In this document: one piece after another, positions 17,734-25,899 of the stretch | How the letters are laid out: every line of letters starts with the position of its first letter | Numbering within the stretch: position 1 is the first letter of the stretch | Source of the DNA: Aestuariibacter sp. GS-14 | Lineage (GTDB): Bacteria; Pseudomonadota; Gammaproteobacteria; Enterobacterales; Alteromonadaceae | Direction: 5' to 3' | Assembly: GCF_006494365.1 (NCBI RefSeq) | Contig: NZ_VHIP01000006.1 | Location: 124,001 to 188,000, forward strand | DNA: 64,000 bases | Notes under the pieces: generated by a model | What the model was told of the DNA's origin: nothing | Databases searched by the model: none | What the model saw: only the letters and a program-made list of their open reading frames with translations | Position numbers and translations under genes: made by a program

Positions 17734-18570
17734 TTAAGCAAAAATCTGTTTTGCAGCAGCGCGCATTTCAGCGAATTCGTCTGACAACAGTGTATTAACG
17801 TCTTCCACTACACCACGCTGAACGGCAAGGTTCAGAATCGCATCTTTCTGACGGTTGATTTGGCCGGATAGCGCTGCGCCTACACGCACGAAATCTACGT
17901 AACCCAGTTTTTCTGGCAGGTACGCCAGATCATGCCAACGTTCAGCAACAGTAACAAAGCTCTCACCAAAACCCCAGCTTTGCATGATGCTGCCACCAAT
18001 TCGCGGCGCGAGTTTATCAATAGCGTCATCGAGGAACGTAGGGCTGGCAAACACTTCAACGTGGCGCTCGGCTTCCGTTAGAATTGGCAACACACCAATG
18101 TTGTGAACTAAAGCGGTAAGCGTCATGGTATCGATGGTCATTTCGCGATTTTTGGTACGGGCAGTGTACATTTGCAGTGCTGCCATCGCATTGGCCACTA
18201 CGTCTACCGTATTGTTCCACTCGCGCTTCATGTAATCGCCTACCAGCTCATTTTTGGACACAAACAGTTGTTCCATGGCCAGTGCCGTCGCAATGTTTTT
18301 AATTTGGCGCAAGCCAATTCGGGTAACAGCCTGAGAAACCGACGTTACCTTTACCGCACGCCCCATATAAGCGCTGTTGGCAATTTTGATCATGCGCGCA
18401 CTCAGAGAAGGGTCTAATCCAATTACATCACCCATCTGATGAAGGTTAATGTCTGGATCATCTGCTGCTTTACGCACTTTTAAGGCAACTGCAGGTAATG
18501 TGGGTAATACCAGGGTATCGTTCTTGATCTTTTCAACCAGAATGGTTAACAGCGCGTTTTGTGTCGACAT
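17734..18570 (-). CDS. HDOD domain protein
   Basis: A 278-residue cytoplasmic protein consisting of a single HDOD domain (about residues 15-215), related to HD phosphohydrolases but usually without the catalytic metal ligands. Seen: LPTLPAVALKVRKAADDPDINLHQMG, PSLSARMIKIANSAYMG, AVTRIGLRQIKNIATALAMEQLF and a TALVHNIGVLPIL stretch where the usual HD is replaced by HN. HDOD proteins act in signalling and stress responses; no partner is evident here. Start ATG at 18570 has AGGTAGG upstream. Convergent with the BenE gene. Confidence 0.93.
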   Translation of the reverse strand: MSTQNALLTILVEKIKNDTLVLPTLPAVALKVRKAADDPDINLHQMGDVIGLDPSLSARMIKIANSAYMGRAVKVTSVSQAVTRIGLRQIKNIATALAMEQLFVSKNELVGDYMKREWNNTVDVVANAMAALQMYTARTKNREMTIDTMTLTALVHNIGVLPILTEAERHVEVFASPTFLDDAIDKLAPRIGGSIMQSWGFGESFVTVAERWHDLAYLPEKLGYVDFVRVGAALSGQINRQKDAILNLAVQRGVVEDVNTLLSDEFAEMRAAAKQIFA

Positions 18571-18895
18571 AGTCCTACCTTAGTCTTGGCTTATTATGTG
18601 CCTGGCGTGCACCGGGCAACTATTCTTTTGCGATCTCATGCCTTCCTTGCTATCGGCATTAGTATGCATAAAATCCAATATATCAACGAATCAGAGATCG
18701 TGCACCCAGGGATTGTTATTCTTTTTGACCCTGCGCAATAAAAAAGCCGGGCCATACAGAAACACGCAACTGTTGTGACATCCAGCGTGTTTGCCCTGTC
18801 TGGTCTGAGTATAGCATCTGCATAAAAGGTTAGTTATGCTAACGTTAATTTTCAGACAATTAAATTACAGAACAACAATAATCGACGGAAATCCT
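18571..18895. other. Intergenic region without gene
   Basis: 325 bp between divergent HDOD and M49-like genes. I see short A/T-rich tracts and a small inverted repeat (GTTAG/CTAAC near 18829-18843), but no convincing promoter pair, RNA or ORF with a ribosome site. Confidence 0.5.
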
Positions 18896-20572
18896 ATGAA
18901 ACTGTTATTTACCAAGACCTTACTTGCTACCCTGGTAGGCGCAACGCTGTCTTTAACTGGCTGTAGTCAGCCATCCACGGATTCAGCAAAAGCCAGCGCG
19001 CCAGCCTCACCTGCTTTATTAGTTGCACCAGAACGCCTGGATATTTATCACAACGTCCCTTTGCAGGCAGACCTGAGCCATTTGAGTGACAACCAGAAAG
19101 CCATGCTGTCGTTGTTAATTGACGCATCCGATATTATGGATGACCTCTTCTGGCAACAGGCGTTTTATCAGAACAAAGCAGAATTTCTGGCATCAATCAG
19201 TGATGCAAAAGTCCGTCATTTTGCTGATATCAACTATGGCCCATGGGATAGATTAAATGGCGATAGCCCGTTTTTAAGCGGCTTTGCTGAAAAAGCCCCA
19301 GGCGCAGAGTTTTATCCGCATGACATGACAAAAGACGCGTTTAACAATGCTGCGTTTACCGACAAAGACGGCCTGTATTCCGTTGTTCGTTACGACGATG
19401 CAGGAAATCTTACTAGCATACCTTATAGCCAAGCCTATGCAGCGCCACTTCAAAAAGCCGCTGCGCTGCTGAAAGAAGCGGCCAAACTAGCTGATCATCC
19501 GGAGTTTGCCAATTACCTGCAATTGCGCGCAGACGCCCTCCTTTCCGATGACTACCTGGCGTCGGATATGGCCTGGATGGACATGAAAACCAACCCGATT
19601 GAACTGGTTATTGGTCCGATTGAAAGCTACGAAGATCAATTATTCGGCTACCGTGCTGCGTTTGAAGCTTATGTACTGATTAAAGATATGGCCTGGAGTG
19701 ACAAACTGGCGAAATACGCTCAGTTTTTACCCGAACTACAGCGCGGCTTGCCCGTGCCGGATGCTTACAAACAAGAAACCCCAGGGTCGGATGCCGACCT
19801 GAACGCCTATGATGTAGTGTATTACGCAGGCCATTCTAATGCAGGCAGTAAAACCATTGCGATAAACCTACCCAACGACGAACGTGTGCAATTGGAAAAA
19901 GGTACGCGCCGATTACAGTTAAAAAATGCCATGCAGGCTAAGTTTGATCATATTCTTGCCCCCATCGCTGATCTATTGATTGCGCCGGCACAGCGCGAAC
20001 ACGTTACCTTTAACGCGTTTTTCGCTAACACCATGTTTCATGAAGTCGCGCACGGATTGGGCATTAAAAATACCCTGACGGGTGGGCAAACAGTTCGCGC
20101 CGCGTTAAAAGAACACGCTTCTGCACTGGAAGAAGGCAAAGCCGATATTCTGGGGTTATACATGGTACAAAGCCTGTTGGAAAAAGGCGAAATCACCGAA
20201 GGTACGCTGAAAGACTATTACGTGACCTTTATGGCAGGTATTTTCCGTTCGGTGCGCTTTGGAGCCAGTTCTGCACACGGCAAAGCCAATATGATCCGCT
20301 TTAACTACTTTGCTGAAGCAGGGGCGTTTGACCGCGATGATAAAGGGTTGTACAGCGTGAACATGGAAAAAATGTCTGCGGCTGTCGCGTCGTTGAGCGA
20401 GCGTATTCTGACACTGCAGGGCGACGGAGATTACACCGGCGTTGCTGAATTAGTTGCAGACAAAGGCGTAATTAAACCACAACTGGCTGCCGATTTAGAC
20501 AGACTGGCCAGTGCCAGTATCCCGGTTGATATTGTGTTCGAACAGGGCAAGGTGCAACTGGGTCTCAAGTAA
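18896..20572 (+). CDS. M49 (dipeptidyl-peptidase III)-like zinc metallohydrolase lipoprotein
   Basis: A 558-residue predicted lipoprotein (signal MKLLFTKTLLATLVGATLSLTGC, lipobox SLTGC). The zinc motif MFHEVAHGLGIKNTL is followed about 30 residues on by ALEEGKADILGLY, the HE...H plus EE-x-KAD arrangement of the M49 family. Classical DPP III has a six-residue HEXXXH motif; here it is HEVAH, a five-residue HEXXH form. Expected activity is release of dipeptides from oligopeptides in the periplasm. The start at 18896 has CGGAAA upstream; the longer ORF begins before any signal peptide. Ends at a bidirectional terminator shared with hinT. Confidence 0.8.
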   Translation: MKLLFTKTLLATLVGATLSLTGCSQPSTDSAKASAPASPALLVAPERLDIYHNVPLQADLSHLSDNQKAMLSLLIDASDIMDDLFWQQAFYQNKAEFLASISDAKVRHFADINYGPWDRLNGDSPFLSGFAEKAPGAEFYPHDMTKDAFNNAAFTDKDGLYSVVRYDDAGNLTSIPYSQAYAAPLQKAAALLKEAAKLADHPEFANYLQLRADALLSDDYLASDMAWMDMKTNPIELVIGPIESYEDQLFGYRAAFEAYVLIKDMAWSDKLAKYAQFLPELQRGLPVPDAYKQETPGSDADLNAYDVVYYAGHSNAGSKTIAINLPNDERVQLEKGTRRLQLKNAMQAKFDHILAPIADLLIAPAQREHVTFNAFFANTMFHEVAHGLGIKNTLTGGQTVRAALKEHASALEEGKADILGLYMVQSLLEKGEITEGTLKDYYVTFMAGIFRSVRFGASSAHGKANMIRFNYFAEAGAFDRDDKGLYSVNMEKMSAAVASLSERILTLQGDGDYTGVAELVADKGVIKPQLAADLDRLASASIPVDIVFEQGKVQLGLK

Positions 20573-20600
20573 ACGTCATTTCAATCACGTAATTAAAACA

Positions 20601-20630
20601 AGGAAGCCGCTATTCAGCGGCTTCCTATTT
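20601..20630. terminator. Bidirectional terminator between M49-like gene and hinT
   Basis: Perfect 10-bp stem AGGAAGCCGC/GCGGCTTCCT with a 6-nt loop and a T-rich tail on the plus side. It serves two convergent genes. Confidence 0.85.
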
Positions 20631-20641
20631 TATTCACTGCG

Positions 20642-21010
20642 CTATTCCAGCGGCTTCATTTTATCGGTATAAGGTGGCCAGCCCAAAGGCTTACCCGCTA
20701 ATACGTGCAGATGAATGTGATACACCGTTTGTCCGCCGTATTCATTACAATTCATCACCGCGCGATAACCCTGGCTGGCAAAGCCTTTTTGCGCTGCCAG
20801 TTTAGCGGCCACAAAATACAAATGACCCACCAGTTCGCGGTCGTCCTCGGTAATGTCATTAATCGTGGCAATGCGTTTTTTTGGGATCACCAGAAAATGC
20901 ACCGGAGCCTGAGGATTGATATCACTGAACGCCAGCGCCAATTCATCCTCGTATAAAATATCAGCCGGAATCGACTTATCTATAATTTTGTCAAAAATGG
21001 TGTCAGCCAT
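20642..21010 (-). CDS. hinT: HIT-family nucleotide-binding protein HinT
   Basis: A 122-residue purine nucleoside phosphoramidase of the histidine-triad family. The triad is visible as YHIHLHVLAG near the C-terminus (about residues 99-108), with the family start TIFDKIIDKSIPADILYEDE and VPKKRIA-type strand VIPKKRIATINDI. Cytoplasmic. Last gene of folB-folK-uppP-hinT on the minus strand, starting 21 bp after uppP, with GAGAGAA as ribosome site. Confidence 0.95.
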   Translation of the reverse strand: MADTIFDKIIDKSIPADILYEDELALAFSDINPQAPVHFLVIPKKRIATINDITEDDRELVGHLYFVAAKLAAQKGFASQGYRAVMNCNEYGGQTVYHIHLHVLAGKPLGWPPYTDKMKPLE

Positions 21011-21031
21011 CCGTTCTCTCCAATAAAGGGT

Positions 21032-21832
21032 TTACCAGAAAATAAAGGCAAGTAATACCGCGCCCAGCAGTAATCGGTATATCACAAACGGCAACATTCC
21101 AATCCGGCTGATCCAGTTTAAAAACAGAAAAATACACAGGTATGCTGCAACAAACGAAAATCCAGCACCGTAAATAAGTGCGTTCCAGTCGACGGCTGTT
21201 TCCGCTTCAACCAAATCCTTTACCGCCAGTAGTCCGGCGCCAAGAATGACGGGAATGGAAAGCAGAAATGAAAAACGCGCGGTACTCTCGCGATCTAAAC
21301 CTAACATGAGTCCGGCGGTCATGGTGATGCCAGAGCGCGATGTTCCCGGAATTAGCGCCAGCATCTGCGCCAGACCAATAATGACAGACTGCTTTAACGT
21401 AATGGATTCCAATTTTTGAACATGCTTTGCTTTCACATCGGCGTACCAGAGCAATAAACCAAATACAATGGTAGTAACGGCGATCACTGCGGCACTTCTG
21501 GCGTGGGTTTCAATAATGTCTTTCAAGGCAAACCCGGCGATTACCGCAGGAATTGTTGCAATAACAACAAACCAGGCTAAACGACTATCAGTGGTTTGCT
21601 CTTTACGCCAACCATATTGCAAAAACGCCAAAGACATATTGAAGATATCCTGACGAAAATAAATCATAACCGCCAGCAAACTGCCAACATGCACAGCTAC
21701 ATCAAATGCCAGCCCCTGGTTATGCCAGCCCAGGACTTCGGCAGGTAAGATTAAGTGAGCAGAACTACTAATAGGCAAAAACTCAGTTAAGCCCTGAATA
21801 ATGGCCAGAACAATGATTTCAAATAATGTCAT
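21032..21832 (-). CDS. uppP: Undecaprenyl-diphosphatase UppP (BacA)
   Basis: A 266-residue membrane phosphatase that recycles undecaprenyl pyrophosphate, the carrier lipid for peptidoglycan. The two active-site motifs are [14 protein letters not shown] (about residues 15-28) and [15 protein letters not shown] (about 160-175). The first ORF ATG is at 21850, but the ATG at 21832 overlaps the folK stop as ATGA, which indicates translational coupling and gives the usual length. Also confers basal bacitracin tolerance in related bacteria. Confidence 0.95.
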   Translation of the reverse strand: MTLFEIIVLAIIQGLTEFLPISSSAHLILPAEVLGWHNQGLAFDVAVHVGSLLAVMIYFRQDIFNMSLAFLQYGWRKEQTTDSRLAWFVVIATIPAVIAGFALKDIIETHARSAAVIAVTTIVFGLLLWYADVKAKHVQKLESITLKQSVIIGLAQMLALIPGTSRSGITMTAGLMLGLDRESTARFSFLLSIPVILGAGLLAVKDLVEAETAVDWNALIYGAGFSFVAAYLCIFLFLNWISRIGMLPFVIYRLLLGAVLLAFIFW

Positions 21833-22335
21833 GCCTGTGATGAACTCCATTCAAATGCGATAGGCTGTATAGGCTGGGATGCTTGGTCAAATTGTTGCCA
21901 GTGCGATTCGTAGGTATTACCGGTTAAAGGATGCCGCTCACCGGGGATCAGCTCAGCCAGTGGCCGCAGTACAAATGCCCGCTCCAGCATTTCAGGCCGG
22001 GGCAGCACTACGGGTGTATTGCATACCTGATCATCAAAGCACAATAAATCCAAATCCATTGTGCGGGAACACGGCGTCTTATGCCAGTTTTTTCGGCCGA
22101 ACTGCGCTTCAATTTGCTTGAACAAATGATAGGTTTCCAACAGACTTAATGTGGTCTCAACACTGGCAACCCAGTTGTAAAAACCGGGGCCATCGAACCC
22201 TACAGCCGGGCAATCGTAAACACTGGACACCCTGACATTGGTAAAATGTTGATTGAGTAACTGATAGGCCTGCCTGGTATGGTATTCACGCTCGATGTTT
22301 GAACCGACGCCAATCAGGACACGGTGTACTGTCAC
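21829..22335 (-). CDS. folK: 2-amino-4-hydroxy-6-hydroxymethyldihydropteridine pyrophosphokinase FolK
   Basis: A 168-residue enzyme of folate synthesis that transfers pyrophosphate from ATP to 6-hydroxymethyl-dihydropterin. Motifs: [12 protein letters not shown] at the start, and [14 protein letters not shown] with the metal-binding aspartates, followed by [19 protein letters not shown]. The start codon is GTG, overlapping the folB stop as GTGA, so synthesis is coupled. The next gene uppP overlaps its stop as ATGA. Confidence 0.95.
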   Translation of the reverse strand: MTVHRVLIGVGSNIEREYHTRQAYQLLNQHFTNVRVSSVYDCPAVGFDGPGFYNWVASVETTLSLLETYHLFKQIEAQFGRKNWHKTPCSRTMDLDLLCFDDQVCNTPVVLPRPEMLERAFVLRPLAELIPGERHPLTGNTYESHWQQFDQASQPIQPIAFEWSSSQA

Positions 22336-22688
22336 GCACGAACCTCATGAGTGATTTGAATGCCCACCTTTTGCGCATCGGGCAAAATGCCCGGTTTCTC
22401 AATTTTTAGCACCAACTTTTGGACAGGAAAACGCGCACACAACGCATCAACAATCGCTTTGGATAATGCCTCGAGCAACTCAAAACTAGTTGCAGCGCCT
22501 ATTTCTTTTACGCACTCGGCAACCGCTGCATAATCAATAGTATGATTAACATCGTCTGAAGTCATTGCCTGAGTCAGGTCTGCATCAATAAGCAGGTCCA
22601 TGATCAGAATAGTTTGTTGCGTGCGTTCCCAGTCGTACACCCCAATTAAGGTGGGAACACTGAGTCCTTCAATAAAAATTTGTTGCAT
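22332..22688 (-). CDS. folB: Dihydroneopterin aldolase FolB
   Basis: A 118-residue enzyme that makes 6-hydroxymethyl-dihydropterin from dihydroneopterin, the step before FolK. Seen: IFIEGLSVPTLIGVYDWERTQQ with the conserved Glu and VNHTIDYAAVAECV with the Tyr, and a C-terminal KLVLKIEKPGILPDAQKVGI. The ORF opens 19 codons upstream, but the ATG at 22688 has GAGAGG at the right distance and gives the usual length. First gene of the fol-uppP-hinT operon, divergent from plsY. Confidence 0.95.
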   Translation of the reverse strand: MQQIFIEGLSVPTLIGVYDWERTQQTILIMDLLIDADLTQAMTSDDVNHTIDYAAVAECVKEIGAATSFELLEALSKAIVDALCARFPVQKLVLKIEKPGILPDAQKVGIQITHEVRA

Positions 22689-22889
22689 TTTTATGGCCTC
22701 TCGCCAGTGGCGGTGATATCGCAAACGCGCCGGTAAACAGATCATTCAGGCGTTATTTTTGCGCGCAGTATACCATACCAATGCAGCTGTGCAGCCGCTT
22801 CCGTATATCGAACTTTTATCAAGCGTCTGGCATTCGCTATTAGATTCTAGTAGTGTGTGCACACTTATTGTATGACACCGGATACAGTC

Positions 22890-23492
22890 ATGATTGCACT
22901 GAGTTTACTGATGATAAGCGTGGCCTATTTGGTTGGGTCTGTCTCCAGTGCGGTGTTGATCAGCCGACTATTTCGTTTGCCCGACCCCCGAAAGCACGGT
23001 TCTGGTAATCCCGGTGCAACCAACGTGCTGAGACTGGGTGGCCGTTTCCCGGCATTACTGGTGTTGTTAGCCGATATATTAAAAGGTACAATCCCCGTGT
23101 ACTCCGCCTACTTTATGGGCATTCCTCCCGTCGCATTAGGCCTCATTGCTATTGCTGCCTGTTTGGGTCACATCTATCCACTTTACTTTCATTTTAAAGG
23201 CGGGAAAGGCGTAGCCACAGCATTTGGTGCCATGCTACCGATTGGCCCTTCACTGGCGGGCATGCTAATTGCCAGTTGGGCACTGGTGGTATTTATTTGG
23301 GGCTACTCGTCTCTGGGCGCGATAGTATCAGTGCTCTTAGCCCCCATTTTTACCTGGTTTATCAAACCCCTGTACACACTTCCGGTAGCAATGCTGTCGA
23401 TATTGATTCTTTTTCGCCATCGCGACAACATCAAGCGGTTGTTGGCAGGGGAAGAGAGTAAAGTGTGGGACAAAGGCAAAGCCAACGAGTAG
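22890..23492 (+). CDS. plsY: Glycerol-3-phosphate acyltransferase PlsY
   Basis: A membrane enzyme of about 200 residues that acylates glycerol-3-phosphate from acyl-phosphate, the first step of phospholipid synthesis. The motifs [29 protein letters not shown] and [15 protein letters not shown] are all present, and about five membrane segments can be seen. Three in-frame starts exist (GTG 22857, ATG 22872, ATG 22890). The last has GGA 7 bp upstream and is chosen, but 22872 remains possible. Divergent from folB, as often found in gammaproteobacteria. Confidence 0.95.
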   Translation: MIALSLLMISVAYLVGSVSSAVLISRLFRLPDPRKHGSGNPGATNVLRLGGRFPALLVLLADILKGTIPVYSAYFMGIPPVALGLIAIAACLGHIYPLYFHFKGGKGVATAFGAMLPIGPSLAGMLIASWALVVFIWGYSSLGAIVSVLLAPIFTWFIKPLYTLPVAMLSILILFRHRDNIKRLLAGEESKVWDKGKANE

Positions 23493-23516
23493 TACCTTAG
23501 CACAGCCCTGCTTGTG

Positions 23517-24224
23517 TTAGCGCCTGGTGCCCACAATAAACGAACAGCCGCCAGGTAGAGAACCGGCATTGAGCGAAACAAGTTCAACGTAGTCTATTTC
23601 GCCCACAACATCGCTGCCAGTGAATTGCTGTATTTCAAAATAATACTCTGCGTAGGCTAACCCCTCTTTTTGCAATTCTACGAATGGATATTGCCGGTAT
23701 TTCCAGGTGCCTTTAATCGAATCTTTCATGTAGCCATCGCTTTGGGGCTGAACATCCAGAACAAATGTGCCGTCGTTATCTAAATTCAACGCGGTCACAT
23801 TTTCACACTGTTTTCCTTCGTATCGGTTGATAAGATCTTGTTTAAATAGCACAAGGTTACTGCCGTTGTCTTCCGGCAATAAAAACAAAGCCAGTGAATT
23901 CTTCGTATACCAGTGATTTCCCTCCGTCATACCCTGCGTACGCTTAATCGGAAAACCTGCCTCAACAGACAATTCCTCTGCAAGTGCAATGAATTCAGGA
24001 TCGCGAAGCAATAGAGAATAAAGAAGGGTATTTTCAGTAATGGATGCTGGCATATCGAAATCATTCATTTTGATTTGATATTGCTTCGACTCCTCTAACG
24101 TCTCTTTAACTTCTTTTTTCTGACTTTCACTTAAATATTTTGCGTACACATACACCGTTGGTTTATTCGCACATCCAGCAAGAAATAGACTTGCCATCAC
24201 CATTAAATAGACGGGTAATTTCAT
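23517..24224 (-). CDS. Hypothetical lipoprotein
   Basis: A 235-residue protein I do not recognise. It has a clear lipoprotein signal (MKLPVYLMVMASLFLAGC), then a tract TVYVYAKYLSESQKKEVKETLEESK suggesting an extended strand and an amphipathic helix. The rest is mixed alpha/beta with two further Cys (KQCENV, GGCSFIVG) that could pair. Start ATG at 24224 has AAAGGGATG upstream. Its promoter region abuts the MITE-like element at 24356-24623. Convergent with plsY, 24 bp away. Confidence 0.75.
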   Translation of the reverse strand: MKLPVYLMVMASLFLAGCANKPTVYVYAKYLSESQKKEVKETLEESKQYQIKMNDFDMPASITENTLLYSLLLRDPEFIALAEELSVEAGFPIKRTQGMTEGNHWYTKNSLALFLLPEDNGSNLVLFKQDLINRYEGKQCENVTALNLDNDGTFVLDVQPQSDGYMKDSIKGTWKYRQYPFVELQKEGLAYAEYYFEIQQFTGSDVVGEIDYVELVSLNAGSLPGGCSFIVGTRR

Positions 24225-24355
24225 TTCTACATCCCTTTACCATAGAGATTACAAACGTAATTCCTATACTGGCACGATGCAAATAAAGAAAGAATGAAAA
24301 GAAATACAGAGGCTTGTAAACCAACGAAAAGCAGACCAGATTTTGCAATTCACAT

Positions 24356-24623
24356 TAGGGCGTGTTGATCTTTGCTGTATTAATTTTGTTCGTTCTAGGT
24401 GTTCAGCGATCGCGGCGCATGTTCGCAGGTGCAGTAGTTCTGCATCAAGAGCATGCAACAAAGAGCGGTGGACACCTAGAGCGAACCCTTCGGGCAGCGC
24501 CGGTGCAATATTTATACTGCTTCAGCCCAAGTTCATGTAGATGACTACACTTCACTTGCGCTTCATTGTATAAACGTCGCACAGACTGCTGCAAAATCAT
24601 ACAGCAAAGATCAACACGCCCTA
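24356..24623. mobile_element. MITE-like element with 25-bp terminal inverted repeats
   Basis: Perfect 25-bp inverted repeats at 24356-24380 and 24599-24623, each beginning TA then GGGCGTGTTGATC from the outside. If the outer TA is the duplicated target, the element is 264 bp with 23-bp ends. There is no transposase ORF. An internal inverted repeat (24395-24404 against 24470-24479, CTAGGTGT core, 9 of 10) suggests it can fold. It fills most of the 431-bp gap between a lipoprotein gene and the Lgt-like/TlpA gene. I could not name the parent insertion sequence. Confidence 0.8.
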
Positions 24624-24655
24624 GTGAAAAAAGCTTAGCTTTGCTCCCCGTTTAG

Positions 24656-25489
24656 CTACGGCGTTGATTCAGCCTGCAACATGCGTATTGCTTTTGCCAG
24701 ACTGGCATCAGATACACCGCCAACGTGCCGGTATATTAACTTGCCATCCCGGGAATAAAACAACGTGGTGGGCAACACGGCAACACCAAACTCCCGGCTT
24801 ACGTCACCCGTGACGTCCATCAGCATATTGTTCAATGCGAGCTCTTGCTCCGCGAGAAACGCCTGCACCTGAGCGGGCGATTCAGACTGGTTAATCAGCA
24901 CAATATGAATGTCCGGGTTATGTTGCTGCGCCCTGGCCAGCGCAGGCATCTCGCGCCTACACGGCGGACACCAGGTTGCCCAGAAATTAATCACCAGCGG
25001 TTTATCTTTAAAGTCAGACAGTGTTACCGGACTGCCGGCCAGCGCGTCAACCGTAGGCACAGGCATCCACTCTGGACGCAACGATAAGGAAACCGCGACG
25101 TAAAGAGGGAGCATAACGGCGGATGTTGCAGCGCCTGCCCACATTAGAGTGGAGCGGATTGCAGGATGGCGATGGATACTATAACTGACGTACAGACCAG
25201 TTGCGATCAAGCCACTTCCGACAGAAAAACCGCCGTCGCGAACATCCAGCATAGCCATAACATCACCATGAAAATACGACCACTGTCCGGCAATAAATCC
25301 CAGCCTGGCAAAAAAGAAGCCCACAGCAAAGGCACCAAAAACCGCATTGCTGGAAAATTGGTAACAGGTTACTGGGCTATCTGCACGCCGACTAAATACA
25401 TAACAGCCTGCCCAAGATAGTAATAAAGCACCCCATATCAGCGCATATTCAATAGAGAGCCCCAGTGGCCCTATGGATATACTATGCAA
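24656..25489 (-). CDS. Membrane-anchored TlpA-type thioredoxin with an Lgt-like N-terminal domain
   Basis: A 277-residue fusion. Residues 1 to about 130 are a polytopic membrane region resembling part of prolipoprotein diacylglyceryl transferase (GPLGLSIEYALIWGALL, FFFARLGFIAGQWSYF, DGGFSVGSGLIATG). Residues about 140-277 are a periplasmic TlpA/ResA-like thioredoxin fold with NFWATWCPPCRREMPAL and the cis-Pro in AVLPTTLFYS. The likely role is disulphide reduction or peroxide defence in the periplasm. The start is a TTG, 2 bp after the stop of the AhpD-like gene; an in-frame TAG just upstream leaves no better start, so translation is probably coupled. The membrane part looks too short to be an active Lgt. 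Confidence 0.85.
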   Translation of the reverse strand: MHSISIGPLGLSIEYALIWGALLLSWAGCYVFSRRADSPVTCYQFSSNAVFGAFAVGFFFARLGFIAGQWSYFHGDVMAMLDVRDGGFSVGSGLIATGLYVSYSIHRHPAIRSTLMWAGAATSAVMLPLYVAVSLSLRPEWMPVPTVDALAGSPVTLSDFKDKPLVINFWATWCPPCRREMPALARAQQHNPDIHIVLINQSESPAQVQAFLAEQELALNNMLMDVTGDVSREFGVAVLPTTLFYSRDGKLIYRHVGGVSDASLAKAIRMLQAESTP

Positions 25490-25491
25490 AA

Positions 25492-25842
25492 CTACTTCGC
25501 AGTCTGGCTAAATTGCTCGAATGCCAGCATCGCATCGGCGGCGTACATTAGCGAAGGGCCACCGCCCATATAGATTGCCATACCCAGTGTTTCCTCCACT
25601 TCCGCTTTAGTCGCTCCCAGTTCAACCAGCGCCTTGGCATGAAAGCCAATACATCCGTCACAACGGGTCGACACCCCAATTGCCAGGGCTATCAGTTCCT
25701 TAGTCTTTTTATCAAGCACGCCATCGCGGGTAGCCGCTTGCGCCATTGCTGAAAACCCTTGCATGGTATCGGTGATATCTGAGCGCAGGGCTTTCATGTT
25801 ACTGGAAATACGTTGGGTAATTTCGGGATAGGACTTGCTCAT
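25492..25842 (-). CDS. Carboxymuconolactone decarboxylase (AhpD-like) family protein
   Basis: A 116-residue CMD-family protein with the redox motif TRCDGCIGFHAKALVELGA: the CxxC plus His pattern of AhpD-like alkylhydroperoxidases. Expected to act in the cytoplasm as a thiol peroxidase or related enzyme. The ORF extends 16 codons upstream, but the ATG at 25842 follows CAGGAGCAAATT, a strong site. Directly followed by the TlpA-type fusion, so the pair forms a small redox operon. A perfect 11-bp hairpin lies just upstream. Confidence 0.92.
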   Translation of the reverse strand: MSKSYPEITQRISSNMKALRSDITDTMQGFSAMAQAATRDGVLDKKTKELIALAIGVSTRCDGCIGFHAKALVELGATKAEVEETLGMAIYMGGGPSLMYAADAMLAFEQFSQTAK

Positions 25843-25862
25843 AATTTGCTCCTGACAGCATG

Positions 25863-25888
25863 GTGTCAGAGCAGAATTGCTCTGACAC
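25863..25888. repeat. Perfect 11-bp inverted repeat upstream of the AhpD-like gene
   Basis: GTGTCAGAGCA and TGCTCTGACAC separated by 4 bp, in the 57-bp gap between the NPP gene and the AhpD-like gene. There is no T-run, so it could be an operator or an mRNA hairpin that separates the two expression units. Confidence 0.7.
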
Positions 25889-25899
25889 ACATTGCCGGA

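Noticed and set aside
24264..24544. Short ORFs inside the MITE-like element
   Set aside because: No ribosome site and no transposase motifs; they arise from the palindromic sequence of the element.
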